In this document: positions 25,473 through 34,373 of the stretch, piece after piece
Numbering within the stretch: the first letter of the stretch is position 1
Layout of the letters: every line of letters starts with the position of its first letter
Source: Terriglobia bacterium
GTDB taxonomy: Bacteria > Acidobacteriota > Terriglobia > Bryobacterales > Bryobacteraceae
Assembly: GCA_003175985.1 (NCBI GenBank)
Contig: PSRJ01000153.1
Location: 1-45,438, forward strand
Direction of reading: 5' to 3'
Length of the DNA stretch: 45,438 bases
Notes under the pieces: generated by a model
The model's input: the letters and a program-made list of their open reading frames with translations, nothing else
Told to the model about the DNA's origin: nothing
Databases searched by the model: none
Position numbers and translations under genes: made by a program

Positions 25473-26732
25473 ATGTTGGACGAGTCGAAAAACCAACTGC
25501 TGACGCAGGTTGGCCGCGGCACGCCGATGGGCGAACTACTGCGGCGCTATTGGATGCCGATCGCGGCCGTGACGGAGTTCGACAGCCAGGCCATCAAGCC
25601 GGTGCGCCTCATGGGCGAGGACCTCACACTCTATAAAGATCTCAGCGGCACCTTCGGGCTCGTGGACCGGCACTGCCCGCACCGGCGCGCCGATCTTTCC
25701 TACGGCTTCGTCGAGGAGTGCGGCCTGCGCTGCAATTATCACGGCTGGTTGTTCAATGAACAGGGGCGGTGCATGGAGCAGCCTTTCGAAGATATGTCCG
25801 CGCCCGAAGCGCGTTTTAGAGATAAGGTGCGGGTGAGGGCGTATCCGGTGGAAGTCAAGGCTGGACTCATCTGGGCGTACCTCGGCCCGCAGCCGGTTCC
25901 CCTGGTTCCCAATTGGGAGCCATTCACGTGGAAGAACGGCTTTGTGCAGATCGTCTTTGCCGACATTCCATGCAACTGGCTTCAGTGCCAGGAAAACTCG
26001 ATCGATCCGGTGCACTTCGAGTGGATGCACATGAACTGGAGCCTCCGGCTGCGGGACGAGTTCGGCCCCTATTCGCCGCGGCACTTGCGGCTGGAGTTCG
26101 ACGAATTCGAGTATGGGATCGCATACCGCCGCATCCGCGAGGGGATGAGCGAATCCGATCCGCTGTGGAAGGTAGGCCGGGTTTGTCTCTGGCCGAACGC
26201 GCTATTTCCGGGGGATCACTTCGAGTGGCGCGTTCCGGTGGATGACGAGAACACGCTGAGCGTCACATGGGCATTCAGCCGCGTCCCCAAGGAGCGGGAG
26301 CCCTACGTGCAAGAGCGGATTCCCGCGTGGCACGGTCCCGTAAGCGAAACTGACACCGGGCGCTGGGTCACGAGCCACATCATGAATCAGGATTTCGTGG
26401 CGTGGGTCGGACAAGGGCGGATCGCCGACCGCACGCAGGAGCACCTGGGAACCAGCGATCGCGGCGTGCTCATGCTGCGGAAGCGGTTCTTCGCCGATCT
26501 CGATGCGCTGGCTCGCGGCGAGGACCCCAAGGCCGTAATCCGCGATCCGGTGCTGAACCGGTGCATCCCGCTGCCGGTGGCCGAGCGCCGCTATCTAGCG
26601 GAGGGAGTGAGCCGCGATGAGCTGTTGCGTCACCCGCTGCTAGGCAGACAGCTTACGGAGGGCTATCCGTTCCAGCTCGGCCAGCCCGAGGAGGTCCGGA
26701 AAGCTTATTTGGAAGCGATGGGAACCGCCTGA
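25473..26732 (+). CDS. Rieske-type aromatic ring-hydroxylating oxygenase, alpha subunit
   Basis: This 419-aa oxygenase starts at ATG 25473. It has a Rieske [2Fe-2S] site with C68, H70, C87 and H90 (CPH, then 16 residues, CNYH). A mononuclear iron site follows, with H181 and H186 in [13 protein letters not shown]. The C-terminal region is rich in Trp, Arg and Glu, like the phthalate/toluate-type and O-demethylase subfamily. It would hydroxylate or demethylate an aromatic substrate with electrons from a separate reductase; none is encoded here. It is divergent from the LigB-type gene, and its last 28 bases overlap the convergent photolyase gene. Confidence 0.9.
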   Translation: MLDESKNQLLTQVGRGTPMGELLRRYWMPIAAVTEFDSQAIKPVRLMGEDLTLYKDLSGTFGLVDRHCPHRRADLSYGFVEECGLRCNYHGWLFNEQGRCMEQPFEDMSAPEARFRDKVRVRAYPVEVKAGLIWAYLGPQPVPLVPNWEPFTWKNGFVQIVFADIPCNWLQCQENSIDPVHFEWMHMNWSLRLRDEFGPYSPRHLRLEFDEFEYGIAYRRIREGMSESDPLWKVGRVCLWPNALFPGDHFEWRVPVDDENTLSVTWAFSRVPKEREPYVQERIPAWHGPVSETDTGRWVTSHIMNQDFVAWVGQGRIADRTQEHLGTSDRGVLMLRKRFFADLDALARGEDPKAVIRDPVLNRCIPLPVAERRYLAEGVSRDELLRHPLLGRQLTEGYPFQLGQPEEVRKAYLEAMGTA

Positions 26733-28174
26733 GTTAAGACTTCGGCGTAAGCCTCGAGCGCGCGAATGCGCGCCTGACGGGCATCGACTAGCGGCAGGGG
26801 ATAATTGTCCCCTAGCACGACTCCAGCGTTGGCGAGAACCTTGGGTGGCGCCTCCCAGGGAGCGTGGATATACTGGGCGGGGAGCTTCGCGAGTTCGCGA
26901 ACGAAGGCACGGATGTAATCGCCTCCAGGATCGAACTTGCGGCTTTGCAAGACAGGGTTAAAAACGCGGAAATATGGAGCGGCGTCCGCGCCGCAGCCGG
27001 CGATCTATTGCCAGCCCGCCGCGTTATTGGCGAGATCAGCGTCAACGAGTGTATCCCAGAACCATTCCTCGCCCGAGCGCCAGTCTTGCAACAGGTGCTT
27101 GACGAGGAAAGAACCCGCGATCATTCGCACCCGGTTGTGCATCCAGCCCGTGCGCCAGAGTTGGCGCATGCCGGCGTCGACGATTGGGTAGCCCGTGAGG
27201 CCCTTTTGCCAAAGGCGCAGGGTTTCGGGATCGCTCCGCCAGTGAAACCGGGCGAATTTCGGGTTCCAGGGCTTTTCGGGCAGCGCGGGAAAATGATACA
27301 GGAGGTGCCAGGAGAATTCGCGCCAGATGAGCTGACGCAGAAACTGCTGCACACTCTGCGCTGCACTGGCTTTCTCTTCCGCGGCGGCACGGCTGGCGGC
27401 GTGCCAGACGGTTTGCGGACTGACCTCGCCGAAATGTAAATGCGGCGAGAGACGCGACGTCCCATCCATCGCGGGGAAGTCGCGCCGGTTCTTATAGTGC
27501 GCGGCAACGTCGCCGGCGACGCGCCGAAGCCGCTTTTTCGCGCCCAGTTCGCCCGGCTGCCAGAGTTTTTCCATGCTTGCATACCAGCCAACCTGCGGCT
27601 TGAGCCCGAGACTGTCAACTGGCGCACGCTCTTCCCAACCATGCCAGCGCACTCGCGGCGCCTCGCCCGGCGGACGCACGGGTTTCTCCGCGCAGGCGCG
27701 TGCGAAGGCCGTGAAGACCTTGAAGGACCCGCCGATGCTGGTAGAGATCTCCCAGGGTTCGAACAGGAGCCTGCCGTTGAAACTTTCGGCGTCAACCCCA
27801 TCGTTCTTGAGACTGGCCTCCACCACCTTGTCGCAGGCGATGCCGGCGGGATCGTAGCGCCGGTTCCAGTAAACGGCGGACGTGCCCGCCGTTCGCGCGA
27901 AAGCCGGCACGACTTCGGCCGCCGCACCGTGCAGGACGACGAGCGGGATCCTGGCCGCTAGCGCGACGAGGCTTTCGTGCAGCCACCAGCGTGCAGCACC
28001 GCCTGGGGGCCAGGCGCCGTTGTCCTCAAGAACATAGAGTGGAATGACCGGCCCCTGCGCGGCTGCTGCCGCGAGCGCTGGATTGTCCGCAAGCCGCAGG
28101 TCCTGGCGGAACCAAAGCAGCGACGGCCTGCCTTCCTTGGGTCTTCGCTCACTCGCTCTCGAGTGCCATCTCAT
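26705..28174 (-). pseudogene. phr: DNA photolyase (class I CPD type) with an in-frame amber stop
   Basis: The frame encodes a photolyase of about 489 residues interrupted by TAG at 27005-27007 (codon 390). The upstream part has the N-terminal antenna-binding domain (LLWFRQDLRLADNPALAAAA) and the FAD-binding motifs SRLSPHLHFGEVSP, WREFSWHLLYHFP, TGYPIVDAGMRQL and NNAAGWQ. The stop falls where the family has Trp in GWQW. After it the frame continues in phase with [23 protein letters not shown] and a normal C-terminus. Only one base (TGG to TAG) separates it from an intact gene. The enzyme repairs cyclobutane dimers with light. Its ATG overlaps the kinase stop (ATGA), so it belongs to the sigma-kinase operon. 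Confidence 0.9.
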
Positions 28175-30843
28175 TTATCCCAGTGTCGCGCGGCCTGCTC
28201 CTGCGCGCGTCGGGAGTCGGGGTGATCGGATCCTAACGCGTGTCTTAGATGTTCGGCCGCGGAGCGGTATGCGGCCGAAGCTTCGCCGTGGTTGCCTTGG
28301 GCTTCGAGGGCGCGCCCGAGCGCAAAATACGCCCGGCCAAGATTGACGGAGGGGGTCTCCGGCTGCTCCCCAGCCTTCCCTATGCTCAGGGCTCGCGCGG
28401 CATCAGTTTGCGCATCGTCCACTCGCCCGAGCTGAAGCTCGATCTCCGACCGGCAAATCAGAAACGCCGGCAGTTTATAAGCGCCGCGGATGTTGATGGA
28501 CTTTTCCAGGATAGTTATTGCCTCATTGGAGAAGCTCAACGCCGCTGGCAGGTCTCGTGCTGCCTTGGCGTTGAGCGCCCGTTGCCGCGCGAGTCCGGCG
28601 AATAAGCTGTGGCCCGGCGGGAGGCTGCGCTTAAAGAGCGACGCCGCCTCGGACACGACCTTGCCTGCCCGGTCGAGATCGCCCTTGTCACGGTAGATAG
28701 CGGCCAGCAGTAAAAGCCCCTCCCGGATGGGTACTTGATCGCCTGTCGCTCGTGCCTTGGCGACACCCCGCTCCGCATAGTCGTCGGCCTGGTCCAATTC
28801 GCCCAGCTCAAATAATGCGCGCGCGTAGTTTACCAGTGGCATTGCCTGAACCGCTTCCTCGGTTCCGCTCGCCATGCTGATATCGATTGACCGCCTGAGA
28901 ACCGTTTCCGCCTCCAGGGGCCGGCCGGCGCGAATCAACGCCGCACCCCAGTTGTTGAAGACTGTGCCGGACCTTTGCGTGTCACTACGTCCGAGCTTGA
29001 CTAACTGCGAGGCCGCTTGTTCGAACGCGGCAACAGCTCGCTGGAGTCTGCCCGCGCCGCTATATGCGCCGGCCAATGTGATCAGAGTGTTCAGCTCGGC
29101 AAGCTCGGAGCGAATCGGCAATTGTTGCAACATACCCCGCGCGGCCTCGGCCCGGGCAATCGCATCGCGCGAGTTGCCGCTGTTGGTTGCGATTTCGGAG
29201 CCTCGCTCCAGGCAGAAGACCCGATCGAGCGCGTATCCCCCTTCTTCAGGAAGAGCCTTGAATCCCTCCTGGAAAAGGGCCTCGGCGCGCGGAATGTCGC
29301 CGGTTCTTGATAGTGCTTGTGCCAAGGAACAGGCGGCTCTTCCACGAGTCGATGCGTCCGGCAATGCACGCGAAAGCTGATAGGCTTCCCCCAGCAGGAC
29401 ACGGGCCTTCGCGTACTCGTCTTGAACCGTATACTGGCGTCCTATAGAAATGAGCAGGTCTACCCGGGTTCTATCGGCTGCGCCGTACTGACGTTTGATA
29501 ATGCCTTCCGCACGCGCCAGCAGATCGTTTACCGTAAACGGTTTGCCCGAAGGCGAAGCGTCGGAGAGCACGTAGGAATTCAGATCGTTGATCGCCTCCG
29601 CCCGGGACAGTTGCCGAAGCGCGAAGTCGCGTTGCATGCGCGCGGTTCGGGCTTGGTTCAATGTCCCCAGAATCCCAGCGACCGACGCGAAAAAGGCTAC
29701 GGCCGCGAGTGCGACTGACACGCGGTGACGGCGCACGAGCTTGGCGGCGCGATATACGAACGTGTCGGGGCGGGCATCGATGGGCTCGTGGTTGAGGTAG
29801 CGGCGGACATCGCCCGCCAGCGCCGACGCCGAGAGATAGCGCTCGCTTGGGTTTTTCTTCAGAGCTTTCGCGACAATGGTGTCCAGGTCTCCACGGAACA
29901 TACCTGGCAGCTTGTTGTGCGGCACTACGCGCGACAGAGGTTGTGGCTCGGTTTCCACGACCGCCTTCAACAACTCGGCGCAAGAGTGGGGACCGGCGCC
30001 GGCCGGATGCTGCCCTGTCAGCAGCACGTAGAGCAGCACCCCTAACGCATAAACGTCGGTCGCGGTGGTCACCGGGCCGCCGGAAACCTGCTCGGGCGCT
30101 GCGTACGCCGGAGTCATCACTCCGCCGCCTTCGCGTGTCACGAGGTTTGGTTCTCCAGCGGCATCTTCGTTCTGCAAAAGCTTCGCGATACCGAAATCCA
30201 GCAACTTCGGCTCGCCCCGCTGGTCAACCAGGATATTGGACGGCTTGATATCGCGATGAACAATTAGATTCTGATGGGCGTAAGAGACGGCTTCGCATAC
30301 GCGGATGAACAGCCGCAACTTACTCCGCACGTCCAGGTCCTCGGCGTACACATCGATAGGCATGCCATCAATGTGGTCCATCACCAGGTAGGGCTGGCCG
30401 TCGCTCGTGTGACCGGCATCGAGCAGCGCGGCGATGCCGGGATGGTTGAGCGATGCTAATATTTGACGCTCCGCCAGGAAACGCTGCCGCACGGCGGGAC
30501 CATCCGCGCCGAGCGGGAGAATCTTCACGGCGACGTTTCGTGCAAATTCGCCGTCCACTCGCTCCGCGGCATACACCGCTCCCATGCCGCCGCGGCCCAG
30601 GAGGCGGCCGAGACGGTACGGCCCACACCGGCGACCTCCCTGGTCGAGCTGCGCTATTGCCGACTCCGCTACCCGGCCGAGGTCGTGCTGGAGGGTCTTA
30701 GTCCAAGTGCAATCGAATGCCAGCAAACCTTCCACTTCTCTGCGCGTATCTTCGTTTACGTGGCACTGAGCGAAATAGCGGGCACGCCCGCCCTCCGTTA
30801 GATCGGCCACTTCATCGAAAAGTTCGCTAACCCGCTTTCTCAT
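28171..30843 (-). CDS. Transmembrane Ser/Thr protein kinase with TPR sensor region
   Basis: This 890-aa Hanks-type kinase has a glycine loop (GRGGMGAVY, 83-91), catalytic Lys107 (VAVK), HRDIKPSN (196-203, Asp198), DFG at 216-218 and APE at 249-251. A transmembrane helix lies at about 376-396 (VALAAVAFFASVAGILGTLN). An outer region of tetratricopeptide repeats runs from about 420 to 880 (LNTLITLAGAYSGAGRLQRA, NLGRAYFALGRALEAQG). The N-terminal 70 residues are a common acidobacterial kinase extension. It follows an ECF sigma gene by 37 bases and overlaps the photolyase ATG by 4. This sigma-kinase pairing is typical of Solibacter-type genomes. All catalytic residues are intact. Confidence 0.93.
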   Translation of the reverse strand: MRKRVSELFDEVADLTEGGRARYFAQCHVNEDTRREVEGLLAFDCTWTKTLQHDLGRVAESAIAQLDQGGRRCGPYRLGRLLGRGGMGAVYAAERVDGEFARNVAVKILPLGADGPAVRQRFLAERQILASLNHPGIAALLDAGHTSDGQPYLVMDHIDGMPIDVYAEDLDVRSKLRLFIRVCEAVSYAHQNLIVHRDIKPSNILVDQRGEPKLLDFGIAKLLQNEDAAGEPNLVTREGGGVMTPAYAAPEQVSGGPVTTATDVYALGVLLYVLLTGQHPAGAGPHSCAELLKAVVETEPQPLSRVVPHNKLPGMFRGDLDTIVAKALKKNPSERYLSASALAGDVRRYLNHEPIDARPDTFVYRAAKLVRRHRVSVALAAVAFFASVAGILGTLNQARTARMQRDFALRQLSRAEAINDLNSYVLSDASPSGKPFTVNDLLARAEGIIKRQYGAADRTRVDLLISIGRQYTVQDEYAKARVLLGEAYQLSRALPDASTRGRAACSLAQALSRTGDIPRAEALFQEGFKALPEEGGYALDRVFCLERGSEIATNSGNSRDAIARAEAARGMLQQLPIRSELAELNTLITLAGAYSGAGRLQRAVAAFEQAASQLVKLGRSDTQRSGTVFNNWGAALIRAGRPLEAETVLRRSIDISMASGTEEAVQAMPLVNYARALFELGELDQADDYAERGVAKARATGDQVPIREGLLLLAAIYRDKGDLDRAGKVVSEAASLFKRSLPPGHSLFAGLARQRALNAKAARDLPAALSFSNEAITILEKSINIRGAYKLPAFLICRSEIELQLGRVDDAQTDAARALSIGKAGEQPETPSVNLGRAYFALGRALEAQGNHGEASAAYRSAAEHLRHALGSDHPDSRRAQEQAARHWDK

Positions 30844-30880
30844 CGCATCCTCCTCCCGGCGTGCGGGTGCCGGAGGTATG

Positions 30881-31453
30881 TCATGTCCGGCTACTCAGGT
30901 CGCGCTTCAACCACGCGCGGGCAGCTCTCGCGTCGCGCATAACGGTTTCAGGAGACACGTTCAACGCCGCGGCCGTTTCCTCGACGCTGAGCCCGCCGAA
31001 GAACCGGAGCTCAATCACTTGTGCCTTGCGAGGATCGGATGCCGCCAGTGCCGCGAGCGCGTCGTCGAGCGCCACTAAATCGCTCCCCGCTCCCCCTGCA
31101 GCCTCGGGGATTTCCTCCGGATTGACCCGGGCCTGGTGGCCGCCGCGCTTGGCCGCTATCCGGGCTCGCGCCGCGTCGAGCAGGATGTGCCGCATGATCC
31201 GTGCGGTTATGGAAAAGAACTGAGCCCGGTGCTGCCAATCCACGTTCCTGACGTCCACCAGGCGCAGGTACGCTTCGTGGACCAGGGCCGTGGCCTGAAG
31301 GGTGCGCGCGGGACTCTCATTCTGCATGAAGTGCCCCGCCAGGCGCCGTAGCTGTCCGTAGACGCATGGAGTCAGTTCGTTGAGCGCGGCCCGGTCGCCG
31401 CGTGACCATGCCTGAAGAAGGCCTGTAATTTCCGCGCCTTGCCCGTTCTCCAT
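30881..31453 (-). CDS. ECF RNA polymerase sigma factor paired with a Ser/Thr kinase
   Basis: This 190-aa protein begins MENGQGAEITGLLQAWSRGD. Region 2 includes LVHEAYLRLVDV and QFFSITARIMRHILLDAARA. Region 4 carries the helix-turn-helix ELRFFGGLSVEETAAALNVS followed by PETVMRDARAARAWLKRDL. This fits the acidobacterial ECF-like family (TIGR02999). The start is ATG 31453 because GGAGG lies 5 bases before it; a frame to 31492 is less well supported. It is the first gene of an operon with the kinase, so the kinase probably controls or is controlled by it. Two GGCGGAAA repeats lie in its upstream region. Confidence 0.9.
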   Translation of the reverse strand: MENGQGAEITGLLQAWSRGDRAALNELTPCVYGQLRRLAGHFMQNESPARTLQATALVHEAYLRLVDVRNVDWQHRAQFFSITARIMRHILLDAARARIAAKRGGHQARVNPEEIPEAAGGAGSDLVALDDALAALAASDPRKAQVIELRFFGGLSVEETAAALNVSPETVMRDARAARAWLKRDLSSRT

Positions 31454-31711
31454 AGGACCTCCGTGAATCGAACCTCTCATGCCCGCGCTCACTGCGAAAA
31501 ATTCTCGGGTGCCGTGACAGTTTCCGCCGGTGATTTCCGCCTTTTAGGCGACCGCGACTGAGGGCGGACATGCACAAACGCGCAAGGGGCCTGCTTAATG
31601 GCTCACGCCCCTTATACGCGCGAGGACGGCAATGTGAGAAAACTCACCATTGCCCGTCCCGACGCCTGATGTCATGCCGATTCACAAACCGTTACGTAAG
31701 GAGAAAAGTCA
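31454..31711. promoter_or_regulatory. Divergent control region between the sigma factor and the secreted unknown gene
   Basis: This 258-base gap separates divergent genes. On the minus strand it contains two direct copies of GGCGGAAA at about 31525-31550, 14 bases apart, placed for autoregulation of the sigma gene. On the plus side there is an inverted repeat with arms AAGGGGC (31584-31590) and GCCCCTT (31607-31613). The assignment is by position only; no -10/-35 pair is convincing. Confidence 0.4.
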
Positions 31712-32308
31712 ATGAACCATTCGATAATCATCCGATTCACGGCCGGCATCCGGCATTCGATACTCGCCCTTGCCGTCCTGACCGCCGGCGCTTCGCACGC
31801 AGCGGCGCAGAAGGGACACGCGCACCCGGACTTGTTGAGGCAAGACCAGTCCAGCGCGAGCGCCCTTCTCAGGATCGTCCGCGACTCGACCGAGCGCTTC
31901 CAGGACGTCCACGTCGCTATGGCGGAGGGGTACGTCCTCCAGTTCGGCTGCGTCAGCGGCTCTGATTCCGGGGCAATGGGCCTGCATTACGTCAATGGGA
32001 CCCTGGTGGAAAGCGGCATCCTGGATCCGAGGCATCCGCAAATCGTCATCTATGAGCCAATGCCGGACGGCAGCCTTGAGCTGATCGGCGCCGACTATCT
32101 CGTACTCGCCCAGACCTGGCACGCAACGCACTCGGAGCCGCCCGAAATGATGGGACAGCTGTTTCACCTGTTCGACGCTCCGAATCGCTTTGGCTTACCC
32201 CCGTTCTACACACTGCATGTCTGGGCGTGGAAGGACAACCCGAACGGAGCCTTCGTCAACTGGCACCCGAACGTCTCGTGCGCATCGTACGCGGGGACAA
32301 ACCACTGA
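31712..32308 (+). CDS. Secreted His-rich protein of unknown function, upstream of mddA
   Basis: This 198-aa protein starts at ATG 31712 behind AAGGAG (8-base spacing). It has a signal peptide (about 1-32, ending ASHAAA). The mature part is rich in His, Trp, Tyr and Met, with motifs YVLQFGCVSGSDSGAMGLHY, HATHSEP, FHLFDAPN and LHVWAWKDNPNG, and has two cysteines (FGC, VSC). The histidines suggest metal binding, but no family is recognised. The methyltransferase gene begins 70 bases after it, and a GC-rich hairpin lies in the gap. The two are likely co-transcribed, which makes this a candidate partner of the sulfur methyltransferase. Confidence 0.8.
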   Translation: MNHSIIIRFTAGIRHSILALAVLTAGASHAAAQKGHAHPDLLRQDQSSASALLRIVRDSTERFQDVHVAMAEGYVLQFGCVSGSDSGAMGLHYVNGTLVESGILDPRHPQIVIYEPMPDGSLELIGADYLVLAQTWHATHSEPPEMMGQLFHLFDAPNRFGLPPFYTLHVWAWKDNPNGAFVNWHPNVSCASYAGTNH

Positions 32309-32325
32309 TGTCGCAGTATGCCGCG

Positions 32326-32357
32326 GTTCGCGCCGGGCAACACGCCCGGCGGCGAAC
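32326..32357 (+). repeat. GC-rich intercistronic hairpin
   Basis: Bases 32326-32338 and 32344-32357 form a stem of about 13 pairs (GCCGGGC with GCCCGGC, and GTTCGC with GCGAAC, one bulged base) around a 5-base loop. It lies between the secreted gene and mddA, and no T-tract follows. In the mRNA it could stabilise the upstream message or lower readthrough. Confidence 0.6.
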
Positions 32358-32378
32358 GGCGCCAGAAGGAGACTGATT

Positions 32379-33140
32379 ATGTTCAGACGTTTGCTTTTCT
32401 TTGTTTATGGGCTCACGTGTTACGTGATCTTCCTGGGCACATTCCTTTACGCAATCGCCTTTGTCGGAGGTTTCGGACTCCCGTCCAGTCTGGACGGGCC
32501 GCTAGAGATTTCCTTGTCGGGCACCCTCGCCATTGACTGCGCACTTCTGATGGTGTTTGCGTTGCAGCACAGTGTGATGGCGCGCCGCTGGTTCAAAGAG
32601 CGCTGGACGAAGATTGTCCCTGAGCCCATCGAGCGCTCGACATACGTTTTGTGCGCCAGCCTGGCCTTGCTTCTGCTTTTCTGGCAATGGCGTCCGGTGG
32701 GCGTTCAGATTTGGGACGTGAGGAATCCAGCCGCTCGAGCGATCTTGTGGACCTTATTTGCCGCGGGCTGGGGGACGGTCCTTGTGATGACGTGGTTCAT
32801 CAACCACTTCGACCTGTTCGGTTTGCGGCAAGTATGGCTGCCGCTAATGGGCAAGCCTTACACGCGGATCGCGTTCCGCACGCCCCTGCCGTATCGCGTG
32901 GTGCGGCATCCGCTGTACTTCGGTTTTATGCTCGCGTTCTGGATGACACCGAACATGACATTGGCGCATCTCGTATTCGCGCTGGCAACGACCGGATATA
33001 TCCTGATCGCTATCCAGTTGGAAGAACGAGACCTGGTTGCCGAACACGGCCGGGAATACGAAGAGTATCGGCGGAGCGTGCCAATGCTGTTGCCCGGGCG
33101 CACCCGGCAATCCGCAGGCGGAGTCCAATCGTCACTTTGA
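32379..33140 (+). CDS. mddA: Methanethiol S-methyltransferase (MddA)
   Basis: This 253-aa polytopic membrane protein belongs to the NnrU/isoprenylcysteine methyltransferase-like superfamily and shows the MddA subfamily pattern. Visible parts are FLYAIAFVGGF, FALQHSVMARRWFK, ERSTYVLCASLALLLLFWQW, INHFDLFGLRQVWL, PYTRIAFRTPLPYRVVRHPL and IQLEERDLVAEHG. MddA methylates methanethiol to dimethyl sulfide with S-adenosylmethionine and can also methylate sulfide. The RHPL and EERD motifs form the S-adenosylmethionine site in this superfamily. The start is ATG 32379 behind AGAAGGAG. A broader NnrU-type function is the main alternative. The enoyl-CoA hydratase gene follows at once. Confidence 0.85.
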   Translation: MFRRLLFFVYGLTCYVIFLGTFLYAIAFVGGFGLPSSLDGPLEISLSGTLAIDCALLMVFALQHSVMARRWFKERWTKIVPEPIERSTYVLCASLALLLLFWQWRPVGVQIWDVRNPAARAILWTLFAAGWGTVLVMTWFINHFDLFGLRQVWLPLMGKPYTRIAFRTPLPYRVVRHPLYFGFMLAFWMTPNMTLAHLVFALATTGYILIAIQLEERDLVAEHGREYEEYRRSVPMLLPGRTRQSAGGVQSSL

Positions 33141-33922
33141 ACTGTGCGAACCTGAGAGGCGTGATTGAAATCGAAGAGTCCGGCGAACTCGCGGTCTTCC
33201 ACATGGGACATGGCAAAGCCAATGCTTTCGATTTAGAATTCTGCGAGGCAATAGTGACGCAATTGGAGGCGCTGAACCAGTCATCTCGCCGCGCGGTTGT
33301 GATCACAGGGCAGGGCCAGATTTTCTCGGCGGGCGTAGACCTGCTTCGCGTCCTGGATGGAGGTTCGGTGTACCTCAAGAGCTTTCTGCCTGCCTTGAAG
33401 AGGGCCTTCGAGACGCTGTTTTGCTTTCCGAAACCCGTGGTCGCGGCGATCAACGGACATGCCATTGCCGGCGGCTGTGTGCTGGCCCTTGCGGCCGACC
33501 AGCGCCTCATGGCGTCGCAGGCGGGGCGAATTGGGATTCCCGAACTCGCAGTGGGAGTCCCATTCCCCACCCTGGCGTTGGAGATTATGCGGCACGCGGT
33601 TGCGCCAAGACATTTTCGCGAACTCGTCTATCTTGGCGCCACGCTCTCGCCAACAGAGGCTAAAGAGAAGGGTCTCGTGGACGAAACCGTGGATGCGGAG
33701 AAACTCCTGGATAAAGCCTTAGCAGCGGCTGAAGCTTTGGCGGCCGTTCCGCCCGAGGTCTTCGCCATTACCAAGCGACAGCTTTGCGATCCGGTGATGA
33801 AACGAGTACGGGAAGATGCCGGCCGGTTCGACGCCGCTGTGGAGGAACTCTGGAGATCACCGGCGACACTTACAGCCATTAAGGCCTACGTTGAGCGAAC
33901 GTTCAAGAAGTCTAAAGCCTAG
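33137..33922 (+). CDS. Enoyl-CoA hydratase/isomerase family protein
   Basis: This crotonase-fold enzyme adds water to, or isomerises, enoyl-CoA thioesters. Visible motifs are AFDLEFCEAI, GQIFSAGVDLLR (CoA and first oxyanion segment), KPVVAAINGHAIAGGCVLAL (second oxyanion loop) and LGATLSPTEAKEKGLVDETV. Length is about 255-261 aa. The start is uncertain: TTG 33137 overlaps the mddA stop (TTGA), while GTG 33161 gives a tighter N-terminus. The ORF stays open upstream, but that part only shadows mddA. It is co-transcribed with mddA, though a common pathway is not obvious. The stop overlaps the DUF6152 gene by 4 bases. Confidence 0.88.
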   Translation: MNCANLRGVIEIEESGELAVFHMGHGKANAFDLEFCEAIVTQLEALNQSSRRAVVITGQGQIFSAGVDLLRVLDGGSVYLKSFLPALKRAFETLFCFPKPVVAAINGHAIAGGCVLALAADQRLMASQAGRIGIPELAVGVPFPTLALEIMRHAVAPRHFRELVYLGATLSPTEAKEKGLVDETVDAEKLLDKALAAAEALAAVPPEVFAITKRQLCDPVMKRVREDAGRFDAAVEELWRSPATLTAIKAYVERTFKKSKA

Positions 33923-34323
33923 TTCTGGGGCGCGCCGTTGGTTCCCTCTTCACCCGAGGAGCCGGCATTGAAAACGCGCTGCCCGTCGGCTGTCTTTATC
34001 GTGCGCGCGTTGGCGAGGTTCGCGCCATCCTTGGCGGCCGACCCGCTCACGATAATGACATCGCCCGGTTTGACCGTATCTTTGCGCCAGCCGTTGCGCA
34101 TCAGGATGTTGGGGCTTCCCAGCTCGCAGCTCCACATTGTGACCTTTCCACTGTCGTCCTTCACTTCAATGTGGATCCAGGCATGAGGATTTACCCACTC
34201 GACACTCGTGACGGTGCCCTTGAGCTCGACCGGTTTCTTGACGTCGAACTCCGCCGCAAACGAATGGTGTGCCAGCGCGGGCAGACAAGCCAGCAGAAGA
34301 CCGGCGCATAATTTGGCTCGCAT
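33919..34323 (-). CDS. Secreted DUF6152 family protein
   Basis: This 134-aa protein has a signal peptide (residues 1-18, MRAKLCAGLLLACLPALA). The family core follows: HHSFAAEFDVKKPVELKGTV, VEWVNPHAWIHIEVKDDSGK, WSCELGSPNILMRNGWRKD and KPGDVIIVSGSAAKDG. These are the conserved segments of DUF6152, a small exported OB-fold-like beta barrel of unknown role found widely in Acidobacteria and Proteobacteria. The start is ATG 34321-34323. It converges on the enoyl-CoA hydratase with a 4-base overlap. Confidence 0.88.
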   Translation of the reverse strand: MRAKLCAGLLLACLPALAHHSFAAEFDVKKPVELKGTVTSVEWVNPHAWIHIEVKDDSGKVTMWSCELGSPNILMRNGWRKDTVKPGDVIIVSGSAAKDGANLANARTIKTADGQRVFNAGSSGEEGTNGAPQN

Positions 34324-34373
34324 AAGTTTTTCTATTGTACTGCCGGAGCGATGCGTTATGGTGGAGCGAGCGG

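Noticed and set aside
32651-33136. Upstream part of the enoyl-CoA hydratase frame
   Set aside because: It runs inside mddA in another frame and adds no family sequence.
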